DNA of 64,000 bases from positions 268,676 through 332,675 of the forward strand of contig CALNVZ010002143.1 of assembly GCA_940671915.1 (NCBI GenBank), read 5' to 3'. The translations under genes and the position numbers were made by a program. This DNA comes from Paracentrotus lividus. Lineage: Eukaryota; Echinodermata; Echinoidea; Camarodonta; Echinidae. The notes under the pieces were generated by a model, which saw only the letters and a list, made by a program, of their open reading frames with translations, was not told the origin of the DNA and searched no databases. Below are positions 32,466-43,929 of this stretch, piece by piece; the first letter of the stretch is position 1; each line of letters opens with the position of its first letter.

Positions 32466-33230
32466 GCAAGAAAAACATTCCTCCATGAGAGAATATTATA
32501 TCTCATATCATGGAATAATCATACTCCTATCCTCACAGATCGCTTGTTCCCCCTTTGAAGGAAAATAATAAACATAAAACATTGGCGATTAGGCACACCA
32601 TTTGACTAAATGCCGAAAAAAAAAAGAAAAAAACAACAAAAAAAAACACACCCTTAAAGATTTTAACCCAGATTCAAAGGAAGTTCATTCTGTACAATTC
32701 ATAAAGAGTGACATCGCCCTTCCAACAATTCAAATAAAATCATATTTATTGAAATAAAATCCACAACTTTGGATTGTCATTAACCGCAGGTGGTAAGGGG
32801 TTGGATGGAGGAAAATTTTAATTATCTGTTAGAATGACCATCTCGCATGAAGACCATGGAATGAATAAAGACTGCCCGCCCTATATTCTCTGAGCACGTG
32901 GGCTAGCAGGCATTGGCTTGTAGGATGCTTGATAATAATATTGAATTTAATGCATAAAAGTGTGTAGACTATGAATACCAAAACAATATTTGGAAACCTC
33001 TATGCATGATCCATCATGTAGTTTTTTGTTATGGAGGCTAGGCCAGACATGCCGCTTTTGCAACATGAAGACAACACTGTCATTCACTGTCTCCTCAAAG
33101 TGTAAATAAATCATTCTTGTATCAATAATGTGTAAATTAATGTATATGATATACCAGTTACTTACTTAAGGTTCATTATAATGTATTTATTTCGATTATG
33201 ATTGCTCAATTACTAAGTAGGCCTTTTTGT
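32466..33230. other. Non-coding stretch, nothing recognised
   Basis: AT-rich, with an A-rich tract near 32615-32650. No protein or RNA gene recognised on either strand. Confidence 0.4.
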
Positions 33231-33239
33231 ATCTGTATT

Positions 33240-33376
33240 TTAGTAATGTAGTTATTTTAGTTATATTTTATGTTAAGCGCATAGACACATTGTTTAAATG
33301 TATTATGCGCTATATAAGAAGGTCACATTATTATTATTATTATTATTATGATTATTATTATTATTATTATTATTTT
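33240..33376 (+). repeat. SINE/LINE-type 3' tail with (ATT)n microsatellite
   Basis: TGTTAAGCGCATAGACACAT...TATTATGCGCTATATAAGAA followed by (ATT)n at about 33329-33376. A GCGCTATATAA-type end leading into an ATT array is a common 3' tail of invertebrate and fish SINEs. The 5' part was not identified. Confidence 0.6.
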
Positions 33377-34012
33377 AGCTCCCTTCACCTCAACTCAGTT
33401 GCTAAAATCTGATATATTTTTGTTAAGCTTTAAAAATCGAGGGTGGGCGATCCCCCAGAAAACACAAATCAAGGGGGGGGGGGCTCGATCGTCCCCCCCC
33501 CCCCGGTCCACCCAGGATCGCCGCCAATACCTACCGTTGTGTGTTATTGCCACAGGATATTTGTTTTCTAAGGGATAGTTTCTTACAGGAATTGACCAAG
33601 TCGACTTGATTAGACGAAATGGGAATTAATTAGACCAAATGGTAATTTGCCGAACTGATTGAAGACAAACATCCAACAGGGATGAAACCAACGGGCATTA
33701 GTCAAAGTGGATTTATGGTAGTTTACTGCTGAAGGTTGGCAGTCGTATGGTATTCCTGTGGTACTTCATGTGGTACTATGGTAATTAGCTCATTTGCATA
33801 CAATTTTTTTGTATGCAAAATCAAGATTTTTGTGAAGCTTACCTCATTAACTAGTAATTCTCTACATTCTAATATTTTTCTTTTAGGGAAATATATTTCC
33901 TAAACACAAAGTAACATCAAGAGCGATAGTTTTGACATTTGCATTATTATCAAGAAATATAAAAAAATAACTCACTGTGAACCAAAATATTTTTGCTAGA
34001 TAGTGGTATATA
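33377..34012. other. Repeat scraps: G/C tracts, ATTAGAC words, TGTGGTACT words
   Basis: G and C homopolymers at about 33472-33504, then GATTAGACGAAATGG / ATTAGACCAAATGG near 33610-33645, then a GTATGGTATTCCTGTGGTAC patch near 33745 that resembles the 27.5 kb tandem family. No gene recognised. Confidence 0.45.
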
Positions 34013-35330
34013 CAGTTGTCCGCAAAATTGTTCATACCCCTGACATTTTTTATTTTTTTTCAATTTTGCCTTGAAATTAATGAGTTTCGTCAAACTTTTT
34101 GGTGATCAGCATGTTACCAACACCTGGACTATTAGGGAAATTTGACATTTTGAGCAATTTGGTATTCCAGGGGTATTTTATTGACAGATTTAAGAAAAAC
34201 ACCATGTTCATAATTATTCATACCCTAGGGGTACCCTGTCCAATTTCTTCTAAAAAAAACACAAGTACATATTATTTTCTTCAAAAAAACCATCTGAAAT
34301 ATGCAAGAGTTTAAGGCATTTCTTCATGGCTTCTGTGGGGTCTGGCACGTGTGTCCTCTTGAAAACCTCCAGGCTGAGTCAAGTTGCATGGTCTCTGAGC
34401 AATCCTATGAGTCTTCAACTTCCCAACCCCTTTATTATTGGTTTCTTGTCAGGACTTTGAATTCTTCACTTAGGAACATTCATATAAATGTTAATGAAAT
34501 TAAACAACCGCTCTACCCACACTTTTTTTAATTCCCGATATAACACTCAAGTTCTTCTTTCATAAGCACCAGATGTAAGACACTTGGGAAAAAGCTTCCA
34601 TGGGCATGACTAAAAGTGCAAGGTGTTTCTTTGAATTGCCAAATAAGTATACTGCGAGGCCTACAACAACCCACATATCACAACCAAAGTCGGAATGGAC
34701 ACCACTGACCAGCCATAGACGAAGGTGCGAATGAGCAAATACTGCATAGATGATATCTATACAGACACTTCTCAATACAGACTCCAGTTTTGCAGTCAGA
34801 CCCACTGTGACGCCTCTGGTCAGTTTCGGAGCTCATTTAAACCATACTTCTAACTTTTGGACCATATTTATATAAGTTGAGGAGAGAAAATTAGAATTTA
34901 CGAGTGATATGAACTTTCTTTGATTTGGCCCAAAAAAAACAAAAAACAAACAAACAAACAAACAAACGAATCCTTCAATCTAATGATCAGTGCGGGTAGT
35001 ACTGGGAATCTGTTCCGAATAGAAGGCATCCCGGTGAGGAGAATTTTTCCTCGATGAAAACTTGCAAAAGTATTTAATGTTACCTGGGACAGCATTGGAC
35101 ATATCAACAGGACGAATTGTTCAGAAGCATACGGCAAAGTTAGTCAAGAAGTAGTTCAAGGACAATCATAATGAATGATCTGGAGAGGATAATTCGATGG
35201 TCTGACAAGAATCCCCGTAGAAATGTGTCCGGAAAGTTGAAGACACACAAAATGGCTCAAAGACCGTGCAACCTTACACAGCATGGACGTTTTCCAGAGG
35301 ACGCATTGGTCGAAACCCAGTGAACAACAG
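34013..35330 (+). mobile_element. Decayed Tc1/mariner-like element remnant
   Basis: The left end TACAGTTGTCCGCAAAATTG then TTCATACCCCTG has the form of many Tc1-family terminal repeats. Near 35175-35240 the plus strand reads LERIIRWSDKNPRRNVSGKL, which loosely recalls the N-terminal helix-turn-helix region. No catalytic block was found and the right border was not seen. The fit is weak. Confidence 0.4.
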
Positions 35331-35465
35331 GATCACTCCACACACAATCACCGTAGTCCTACTAGCAATCCACCCAATATCACTGACCCATACTAACCTA
35401 AACCAGCATCACAACAACCTCTGACACAAAAACACATTGACTTTAACACCAATATTAACACTTTC

Positions 35466-36461
35466 CGATAGTCCGCGGGTCCTATAGTCCGCGGGTCCGA
35501 TAGTCCGCGGGTCCTATAGACCGCGGGTCCGAAAGTCCGCGGGTCCGATAGTCCGCGGGTCCGTTAGTCCGCGGGGGGGGGGGGGGTGATGTCTGTTACT
35601 CTGAAGGTTCGTTAATCCGAAAATAGAATGAGGTTCGAAAATAGAAAAGATTCGTTTTTCCGAACATAGAAAAAGGTTTGTTAGTCTGAAAAGTAGATTG
35701 AGGTTCGTTAGTCCGAAAATAGAATAGGTTCGTTATTCCGAAAATAGAAAATGTCCCTTATCCCGAAAATAGAAAAAGGTTCGTTAGTCTGAAAAGTAGA
35801 TTGAGGTTCGTTAGTCCGAAAATAGAAAAGTTTCGTTAGTCCGAAAATAGAAAATGTTCGTTATTCCTAATTTTCGTTATATTTTAAAAGTTTAACTCGA
35901 ATTTATAGAGAGGAGGAAAAGAGAATTTCAATTTATGGCCCTCCTTTTCTTACTCTCGCATGTTTTTATTCACACGTATATTGAGATTATTATAAAATTG
36001 AAAAGCAAATATAGAATATATCAAAGTGATCATATTATGTCAACAATTTTCTCTTTTTGGGGGTCCGAGTACATAACTTGCCTTGCTTTCAAATCAGTAA
36101 CGAATAACGAACTTTATTGTATTTTGGGAAGAATGAACCTTCGGATTAACAAACCTTTTTCTATTTTCGGAATAACGAACCTTTTCTATTTTTGGATATA
36201 ACAAAATTTCGAAATAACGAACCTTATTTTTTTTTCGGAATAATGAACCTTTTTCTATTTTCGGACCAACGAACCTTTTCTATTTTCCGACTAGCGAACC
36301 TTTTTCTATGTTCGGAATAATGAATCTCATTCTATTTTTCGGAATAACGAACATTCAAAGTAACAAACATCACCCCCCCCCCCTGCGGACTTTTGGACCC
36401 GCGGACTATCGGACCCGCGGACTATCGGACCCGCGGACTATAGGACCCGCGGACTATCGGG
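35466..36461. mobile_element. Iterated-arm foldback element (TAGTCCGCGGG / TTCGTTAGTCCG family)
   Basis: The outer left arm is about seven units of 16 bp (CGATAGTCCGCGGGTC, 35466-35575). The inner left arm is about ten units of 22-25 bp (TTCGTTAGTCCGAAAATAGA, 35605-35870). A middle of about 250 bp follows. The right inner arm (about 36120-36355) and outer arm (36386-36461) carry the same units reversed (TCTATTTTCGGAATAACGAA; GACCCGCGGACTATCG). G and C homopolymers sit at the matching place in each arm. There is no coding capacity. The target duplication is unclear because both flanks are CAACACCA-like low-complexity DNA. Fragments of the outer unit occur at 11.98 and 13.94 kb. Confidence 0.85.
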
Positions 36462-36961
36462 CTGTAGCCTTATCAACAACACCGCTTCAATAAACATCAT
36501 CAACAATACCACTATAATTATTTACTGACAACCCTCACCATCACCGACAACACCACTATATACAAAAACCTACAAATACAGACATCAAACAACATCCCCA
36601 CTGCTATGACCAGCACATGACCACCCCACTATCATCACCCAAAACAACACTAGAATCTCAACGTAGTTCACTCCTATTATAATGGTGTATTCTGGCTTTA
36701 TAAAAAAAAACAATTAAAAAATACTGGCCTCATTATATTTGGAGTAGACTGCATTATCAACAAAACCACCAAAATCATTATTTTCGATAGTAGGCTACCA
36801 ATGTAACTAAAACCACCGACAAACCCACTACCATCACTGTCAACACCAACATAAACAACACCATCATCAGTAGTACAACCAAACTACAAAACCTGAGGCA
36901 TTAAAATTAACATAACCAGTTCTGGACATACCATGAACAATTAGAAATAACACCCGTGATA
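36462..36961. repeat. Low-complexity CAACACCAC-type DNA
   Basis: Loose repeats of CAACACCAC, ATCATCAAC and ACCACTA make up most of this stretch; similar words lie left of the foldback element (35395-35460). No gene. Confidence 0.55.
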
Positions 36962-37093
36962 TTAAAGCCCGCGTCACACTGTCCCGATGGTTAGGAGCGA
37001 TGGACACACGATGGCGGACAAACCCATATTTTGCTCTAAACACGATGGCATTACGAAAGCATCGCAAAAGCATCGGGCCATTTTGGAGTACTA

Positions 37094-37518
37094 CAGACTG
37101 TTTCAAAAAGAATGGGACAACAGGGGAAAAGTAATTAAATTATGACATCTTCTGAAATATTGTCTGTATTTGATACCACATTAAAAAAAAAAAGTGTGCG
37201 GAGAGGAGCTGATCTATATTACACACATTTATTTTTCCGGAGCAATGAATTCGTGGCCACTATGCGAAAAAAAAAACCTATATCATGTATATAGACCATA
37301 AAAAAGCATGCCCAAAATAGATTTTCTTGATTATAGAAAAGTGATCATATCTGAAGATCTACAACACAAAATGAGATTTTTTTTTTAAAATTGTAAATGC
37401 TAAAGAATGTCTGATGTTCCCCCTTTATAGAAATATTGAATACTATTAGATTGTGATTAATTTTTATATACTTAAAACAAATGTTTTCCAACTTTACCAT
37501 TTTATTTGATACAGCCTG
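37094..37518. mobile_element. Mariner-like MITE, TA target
   Basis: Inverted ends CAGACTGTTTCAAAAAGAAT then GGGAC on the left and, on the reverse strand, CAGGCTGTATCAAATAAAAT then GG on the right. TA flanks both ends (37092-37093, 37519-37520). 425 bp, no coding sequence. Confidence 0.75.
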
Positions 37519-37536
37519 TATAATTAGCAGTCTTAA

Positions 37537-38650
37537 CCCTTTGGGTGCGGCGGCTTCTACAGAAGCCGAGCGAGGTGTTCAGTCTGCTACGACGGGCTTC
37601 TACAGAAGCCGAGATAATTCTTTAATATATTGACAAGCTTTTTCGGCTTTTCACCAGCTTTTTGGGGCTAAATTCTTGAGGAATAGGACAAAGATATATT
37701 CGTTTTTAATATCCATTAAAGAAATAACCTAGTTACGTGGAAAAAAATCAAGAAAAATCACTCATTTCAGCATTACCATAATTTTTACATAAGAAACGAA
37801 TTCCCGATCTTAACTTTTGGCGTACGCGTACGCTCCGGAGGGGAAAAAATAATCAAATAAAGCTAGCTCGAGAGGAAAAATATGAGAGATAAAGATGGAG
37901 AATGAGAAGAAGAGAGAAATAGAAAGGTTAAGGGATTAAAACAATGTTCATTATTATATATATATGAAACATTAGTTGCATGGAGATTAAGCCTGTCGAT
38001 TTCCGATTCTCCCTAGGTTATATATACTTATCACGATAATGAGAGGGGTCGATTATCTGAATTTGCTTGAACTAGTTTGCTGTATAATAAACGATGTAAT
38101 TAGATGTAAAGTATGCCTAATGCAGTATGCATTATAAGTTATAAGTCCCGCTTTTATTTAAAAACTTACACCTGCGCTTTTAATGAATGGTGCTTAGTCA
38201 AAGGTGCCCATTGTCCAGAGGTGCGAAGCCGGCCGCTATGATCTTTAATCCTATTTTATAGAAATAATTTGAAAGAAACAGGACCTCTTTTCAAGTGCTA
38301 TTCAGTAGGGTCATCGATCGAAACCGTGCGTGCTGTACATGCATTACGCACTTTGCATTGTGAATCTACTGGAAAGGAAGAAAGCGGAACTTCTGCCAAA
38401 ATGACTGTTTTTCTTTACAAAATAACGCGTCTTATATTTGGTTTTGATGACTGTGCCTTACAGTGTTCGATAGAAAAAATGTCTGCCCTTTCATGTTTAT
38501 ATTTACTACAAATCATGAAAATGACCGAGTTACATGCAAGGAGTAATGAAAGCACAAAAACAAGACAAATTCTATTAATACTGTCAGTGTACAAAAAATC
38601 GCTCCGCCACAGGAGTAACAATCGCATTTCACAGGCCCGCGCTCAAAGGG
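37537..38650. mobile_element. piggyBac-like MITE, 1.1 kb, TTAA target
   Basis: TTAA at 37533-37536 and 38651-38654. Ends: CCCTTTGGGTGCGG on the left and, on the reverse strand, CCCTTTGAGCGCGGG on the right. A subterminal palindrome GGCTTCTACAGAAGCC occurs twice near the left end (about 37549 and 37598). Interior AT-rich, no transposase recognised. Confidence 0.8.
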
Positions 38651-38654
38651 TTAA

Positions 38655-38905
38655 AACCACCATGACCATCGGTGGAGTTGTGTCAGGCTTCGGCAGCAAC
38701 TTCCGATGCATCGGCAAAATCTTTGGCAGCCAAAAAAAAAAAACTCCCGATGGAGTTGCGAAGGTTCACTTCGTTTGAGCATCGCAGCAGGCAATGCGAA
38801 GGCAATGCGAAGGCAATGCGAGGGAAACGCGAACCCGCCCGATGATCAGTTAAAGGCAACACGACATCGTGACGCCTTCTCAATGCCATCATGTAGCCAT
38901 CGTAG
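38655..38905. repeat. CGATGG/GCGAAGG-rich segment
   Basis: Repeats of ATCGGTGGAG, CGATGCATCGGC, CGATGGAGTTGCG and (GCAATGCGAAGG) three times near 38790-38822. It shares words with the TTAA-element ends and is probably part of its subterminal region. Confidence 0.5.
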
Positions 38906-39184
38906 CATAGTATGTTGACACAGAATTGTCTTGTGGAATGGAAGAAGAATTTAGTGTTCCTCTTTGTTTTCTTTGCCCCATCTATATCATTGTATATTGT
39001 TTCATTTTTAAAGTGTCATCTTTCCAATCTCATTTCTTTCGAGACCTGTAATAAAGATGAAATGGGAATTTGTAATTTCAAAATCCTTTCTATCGAAGCT
39101 GAAGGCAAAATAATTTTCTTCCCAGAAAAGGCTTCATTTCATCCATCTTTGAGACTTTAACGTTAACTTGATAATAACAACATG

Positions 39185-39490
39185 ATTATGACAATCATAT
39201 TCATGATGATGATGATGAAGGTGATGGTCATGGTGGTGATGGCAGTTGTGAATATATTGTTGATGGCGGTAATCAAGATAATAATTGTTTTTATCTTAGT
39301 GGAGGATGGGGATTATTATGAAGTTGATAGTGGTGGTAGATTAACTGTGATGATGATGATGATGATGGCGATGGTGATGCAGGTGGTGTGGTTGTGATTA
39401 TGCACGATGATAATAAAGATGACGAGGATAATTGTAAGGGTGGTGATCGTGAACAGCACCACCACCACCACCGCCATCATCATCATTAAT
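39185..39490. repeat. (GAT)/(GGT) trinucleotide microsatellite
   Basis: Degenerate GATGAT/GGTGAT tracts, reversed near 39460-39485 as (CACCAC)/(CATCAT). Met-rich and Val-rich open frames here are repeat artefacts. Confidence 0.85.
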
Positions 39491-40280
39491 ATCATTGCCA
39501 TTCGTTCTCATTATACCATGATTTAAGTTAAAGTCAAGTTCAAAATAAACATATTTTTAAACATATTTTCTCTAATCTGTCCAAAGTTACATTGACAAAA
39601 TTGATTTTGACACAAAATTGTCAAATTCATTTTCTCTGAAAAGAAAACTAAGTAAATTGGGTGACATTCTAAACATAAACAAATTAATGTACAATATTTG
39701 TGTTGTTGCCCCCCCCCCCCCGATTTTCATTTGAACTGTTTCCGATCAATCTGAAACTGTCTCTGGTTGCTGTATGTTATTAGAGTCTTCTTTTCTCAAT
39801 TCTGTGTTTACAGCTGTCTTCTCCCCCTGCCTCTCCCTACCTTGGAGGGGGGGGGGGGGAGGAGATGTTAATTTCATTTGAGTCAAAGACAATACAAATA
39901 TAGTTCTGCAGTACAGTTTGTTTTGCTCTCGATGAATTACGCTGTTCGTCATACACGTACGTTTCTCGCCTATTGGTTATGTGTTCTCCTGGCGTAGGGC
40001 GCCATGTTGGTTTAAGGTGCGCGCGCACGCTAGTTTTCGTGTGCAACGTGAGCGGTCGGTAATTTGTTGAAATGTTTTTCTCAAGCAGTAGAAACGAGTT
40101 GGACAGCAAAATAAAAAAAAAAAAAACACCGAAATACATCAACAGTGGCAAAATGGTGCATATGCATCTTGAATTTGGAGATTGGTGTATCAAATAAACT
40201 AATTCAACAAACAATTGGGAATTATTTCGCTCAGTTATTTATGCATCTTGGAAGCCTGATCAAAACGACGAATTTTGGGG

Positions 40281-40893
40281 TTATAAAATCATAGTTTTTC
40301 AATATCTCTTCCCTTTTTGATATTTTGAAAAAAATATGAAATGTTAATTAGAAGTTACCTGAACCGATACCGTTGTTGGTTTAAGGAGGATATTTTTTTT
40401 TTTTGACTTGGAGACACATCCTGGAATATCACTTGTGAAACCCACGTGAAATATTACCAAACACCGGAATTGGACTGGAAAACTTGGCCGATAGTCGCAG
40501 CGATATAGTCTCTTAACGCGCGCTGACATTTATTTTCTGCGAGTTTCAATACAATATTAATTGATTTTTTCCTGTTTACTGCAGCATTAACCCAACGAAA
40601 CATAGACATACATTGTATTTCCACACTCCAAATTTTAATTTCGATGATTGATATCAACATTAAAATCATAAAATAACGATTGACATAATGATGAAAATGT
40701 ACTTGTTACGAATCTATGGTTTTATTTATAAAAGAGAAGATTTTACCTGATTTCAAAGGGCGTCCCAAGTCAAAAAAACTATCCTCCTTAAACCAACAAC
40801 GGTATCGGTTCAGTTAACTTCTAATTAAAATTTCATATTTTTTTCAAAATATCAAAAAGGGAAGAGATATTAAAAAATTATGATTTTATAAAA
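40281..40893. repeat. Inverted repeat, arms about 130 bp (ACCGATACCGTTGTTGG)
   Basis: The left arm (40281-40412) runs TTATAAAATCATA, TATCTCTTCCCTTTTTGATA, CCGATACCGTTGTTGGTTTA, AGGAGGATA, GACTTGG. The right arm (about 40763-40893) is its reverse complement. Spacer about 350 bp, no coding sequence. MITE or foldback type; no clear target duplication. Confidence 0.8.
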
Positions 40894-41325
40894 GCACATA
40901 TAATGTCTATAATTTGGTTTAGTAATAAATAAATCGTCATTTTGAGCACTCTTAAAAGTGACCATAGAAACGCCAAATTGTGTGTTTAATTGGTATATTT
41001 CAAACACCAATATCCAAAGTAGAGGTGTATATTCACACCGTTGTCGCTTTTGTGTTATTTCTGTGGATTTTTTTTACTATTATGTCTTCGGTGTCATTTT
41101 GTTGCATGAAAAAAACACAAACATAAATGAACGAACCCTTTGTCGCACAAGATGACAATAGACCGCGATGGTCACAACACAACTTGCATCTTTCTACGAC
41201 TTTCTATTGTGTATGGTGTGGAGAGTGAACGTTTCACTTAAGACGTGATGTGACCATGGAAATCCAAACATGTGACCACCGCACAATATGGCTGCGCACG
41301 CCAAGATCCAAGGAGGAACGTACGT

Positions 41326-42364
41326 GCATAAAGGTGGAATATTTTGTTCTGGCTATAACGACGCTATGTTGCTCTGGCTTTAATTCATTGAATATGTTGG
41401 TCACCGCTTTCACTCTTTCGGGGTCCCGGTTATATCTTGGACGTTCCCTCAATCCTTTTCAGGGACTTTTCTTCCAAATAGTTTGCAACCCCCAGAAGAT
41501 GGCCATTTTTCGTCATTTTATTTTTATTTTGGGGCCCCTTTTTGTTTACGGGACCCACCAAGGCACCCTCAGTCCTACTCCAAGTAAACACGTTTGAGGT
41601 GAAGAGTTGTTATTGTTCTTATCTAAGTTAAATCTAATTATGTGGTTACATGCTTGACTCGTTTGTCTAGGGGAGGGGTCAAAGTTGATTTTGATTGGGT
41701 TTCAACATTGATTTTAACCATTTTTACACCATGAAAATTTCTATCTTTCCTAAATTTTACATAAAAATATCAGCAAAACATAATAATCAAAATATATCAA
41801 AATATCATCAATAGTTACCATTTAAAATCTTGCCATCATGACTAAAAAGAAAATTAGGGAAAATGATAATAATTAAGAGTTAAAGGTTTGTTTTTTTTTT
41901 AATTTATTTTGTTTTTAGCATAAAGGTTGAATACAATGTTCCGAATATTTATCAATCATACTTTTTATTTCAACCCCTCCCCTAGACAAGAGACCCAAGC
42001 CTTTCCCCGTAAATCTAGATTTAAACTTAAAAACCAATATAAACAGTTCACCTCAGACGCGTTTCCTGGGGGAGGTGGGTAGGGGGGCTTGATCGGCCGG
42101 GTAACCAAAAAGGGGTCCCAAAAATGAGCATCATGAGGGGTGACAGAACTTTTTTTGGAAAAAAAAAAATCTTCGTGAAGGGTTTGGAGAATGTTCAAAA
42201 TATAGCCAGGGTCCCGAAAAGTAAAAGCAGGGACAAAAATATTCAAGAAATTAAAGCCGGAGCAAAATCTTGTCGCTATAGCGGCAAAATAAATAAATAA
42301 ATTAATTAATTAATTAAAAACAAAAAATGCTAATAATAACATTCCATCTTTATGACGGACAGTG
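41326..42364. mobile_element. Long-arm hairpin MITE, copy A (GTCATAAAGGTGGAAT ends)
   Basis: The left arm (about 41326-41690) and right arm (about 41975-42364) are inverted copies of the sequence that also forms both arms at 62645-63639: AAGGTGGAATATT, TTGCTCTGGCTTTAATTC, CCCGGTTATATCTTGGAC and TCTAGGGGAGGGGT. The right tip reads GACGGACAGTG-TA; the left tip is partly lost. No transposase. Open frames in the arms are artefacts. Confidence 0.8.
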
Positions 42365-42712
42365 TATGATCAGCTATTGAATTTCTCGCAGTCTGCATCT
42401 GGTGAAGATTTTTATACAATAAGGAGGTCACGTGATGTTCTCTTCAATAAAACGTATTAGCCCATGCGTCTCTATTGTCCCAAGACAATTAGCCCCACAG
42501 AGTGTATTCAATTCAGGAATCTTGGATTTGCGCCGGCGATGCCTAAACGACGTCGGTTGACATTCATGTGTCCTTCGTGTAAACTTCAAATTACCTTCGC
42601 ATTTGATTCATAGTGCCATCGTGTAACCTTATAAACTTTGCCCGAACCCTAAAAATGACCCCTTCGTATAGCCATCGCACCTAACCATTGGGACAGTGTG
42701 ACGCCACCTTAA

Positions 42713-43825
42713 ATAAAAGAATTTTACACAATGAGTGTTAATTCTAATCCTCTCTTGGTATTAATAAATTGTGTCTTTACCAAGAAATTGTAACATTAAC
42801 GCCTCAAATTTTACAGTGCATCAGTCTTGACTTTAAACTACATGCACATATGAAGAGACTTAATGGTTAGAGAAATAGTCGTTAACAATATATCTTATTT
42901 TGGATCTATTATTTAAAAATGAAATGCTCACTTTAGTATTTTACAACATTGTCATGATGGTATTATAAAGGCCTACTCCACTACAAAAATATCAAATTAA
43001 ACTGTTGGGTAATAAATAATGACAAATTATTTGCCCGCCTAAACCTTTGATTCAAATTTTAGATATAAAACATTAAATTATTTAATCGAAGTAAATGTAG
43101 AGGACAATTAAGATAAACTTGTACGTGAACTTACGAAATAATCTGCTTTTTTTTTTTTTTTTTTTTTTTAAACTCCTTTACAGATTACCTGCTAGATTGG
43201 GCTACGGTAAAAACTGACAATGTTTTTTCCAGCTTACAGGTTTTTTTTTTCAACTTGAAACTTTCTGAAGTGCTAATGAGAACAATGCTAAAGTGTAATG
43301 CACTTTGGTTTTACCATACACTATGTACACTTTTAAATTTAGTTTGTAGATTATGGAGATTCGTAAAAGAAAATAGAAATAAAAATTAAAAAATCAGATA
43401 AATTCTGCATCTAAATAAATGTGTTTTTTTAATTATTTTTTTTTTATTAATTCATCCACTGATATGATCCCTACAATCAAAGGTGTCAATTTTGACTGCA
43501 TAATAAGGCATGCATAGGAAGGTCCTTGTACAAGTTGGTTTATTATTGCGCTGAATCACCAGTAAAATGCTATCACGAATTCTTCTTCCTCTGTGGTAAA
43601 CTACACTGCTGGTGTAATATTGTACCATGAATACAAGAAAAATATCAAAGACAAAGAATTATATTGAGAATGGAATACCACACCCGTCCACAGGCTGTTC
43701 TTCACACTCATAACTTGTTGTGGGTTTAATTTCTGAACTTGTGTTAGAACTATTGAACACTTTGTCTCCTCGGCTAACCAAACAGTTAGATTATATCCAT
43801 GGGTATGAGCGACAGTCCTGCCACA
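42713..43825. other. AT-rich non-coding stretch
   Basis: Contains a T tract at about 43149-43170 and no recognised gene. TTTATT at 43539-43544 could be a minus-strand poly(A) signal for the exon candidate that follows. Confidence 0.4.
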
Positions 43826-43830
43826 GCTCA

Positions 43831-43925
43831 TTATACATCCATTAACACTTCGTTGTTGCTGTTTATCCGTTCAAACGATGAAGAGAAAGTAGTTGTTGAA
43901 GTCAAGCCTTCGGTTGTTGGAATTT
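43831..43925 (-). CDS. Possible terminal exon of an unrecognised host gene
   Basis: On the minus strand a good acceptor site (a T-rich stretch, then CTTTGTCTTTCAG) is followed by 93 nt open to a TAA, encoding a Ser/Thr-rich tail (IPTTEGLTSTTTFSSS then FERINSNNEVLMDV). An AATAAA lies about 290 nt past the stop. Product unknown. Evidence is only splice-site shape, an open frame and composition, so this may be chance. Confidence 0.2.
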
Positions 43926-43929
43926 CTGA

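Larger units (their letters stand above)
36966..42708. mobile_element. 5.7 kb TTAA-flanked element with CGATGG-rich ends, host to nested MITEs
   Basis: The left end GCGTCACACTGTCCCGATGG then TTAGGAGCGATGG is mirrored at the right end (reverse strand GCGTCACACTGTCCCAATGG then TTAGGTGCGATGG). TTAA flanks both ends (36962-36965, 42709-42712). Short CGATGGC / ACGATGG / CATCG words recur in both subterminal regions and at 38660-38905. No transposase was recognised inside. The pairing of two ends 5.7 kb apart is inferred; the interior contains at least four other repeats. Confidence 0.55.

Noticed and set aside
38269-38778. 169-residue plus-strand open frame
   Set aside because: It crosses the right border of a piggyBac-like MITE and has no recognisable domain.
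39182-39501. Met/Val-rich frames on both strands
   Set aside because: Trinucleotide microsatellite (GAT/GGT), not coding.
41250-41597. 115-residue open frame and similar frames near 62.7 and 63.4 kb
   Set aside because: They are translations of the long-arm hairpin MITE; the same words appear in both orientations.
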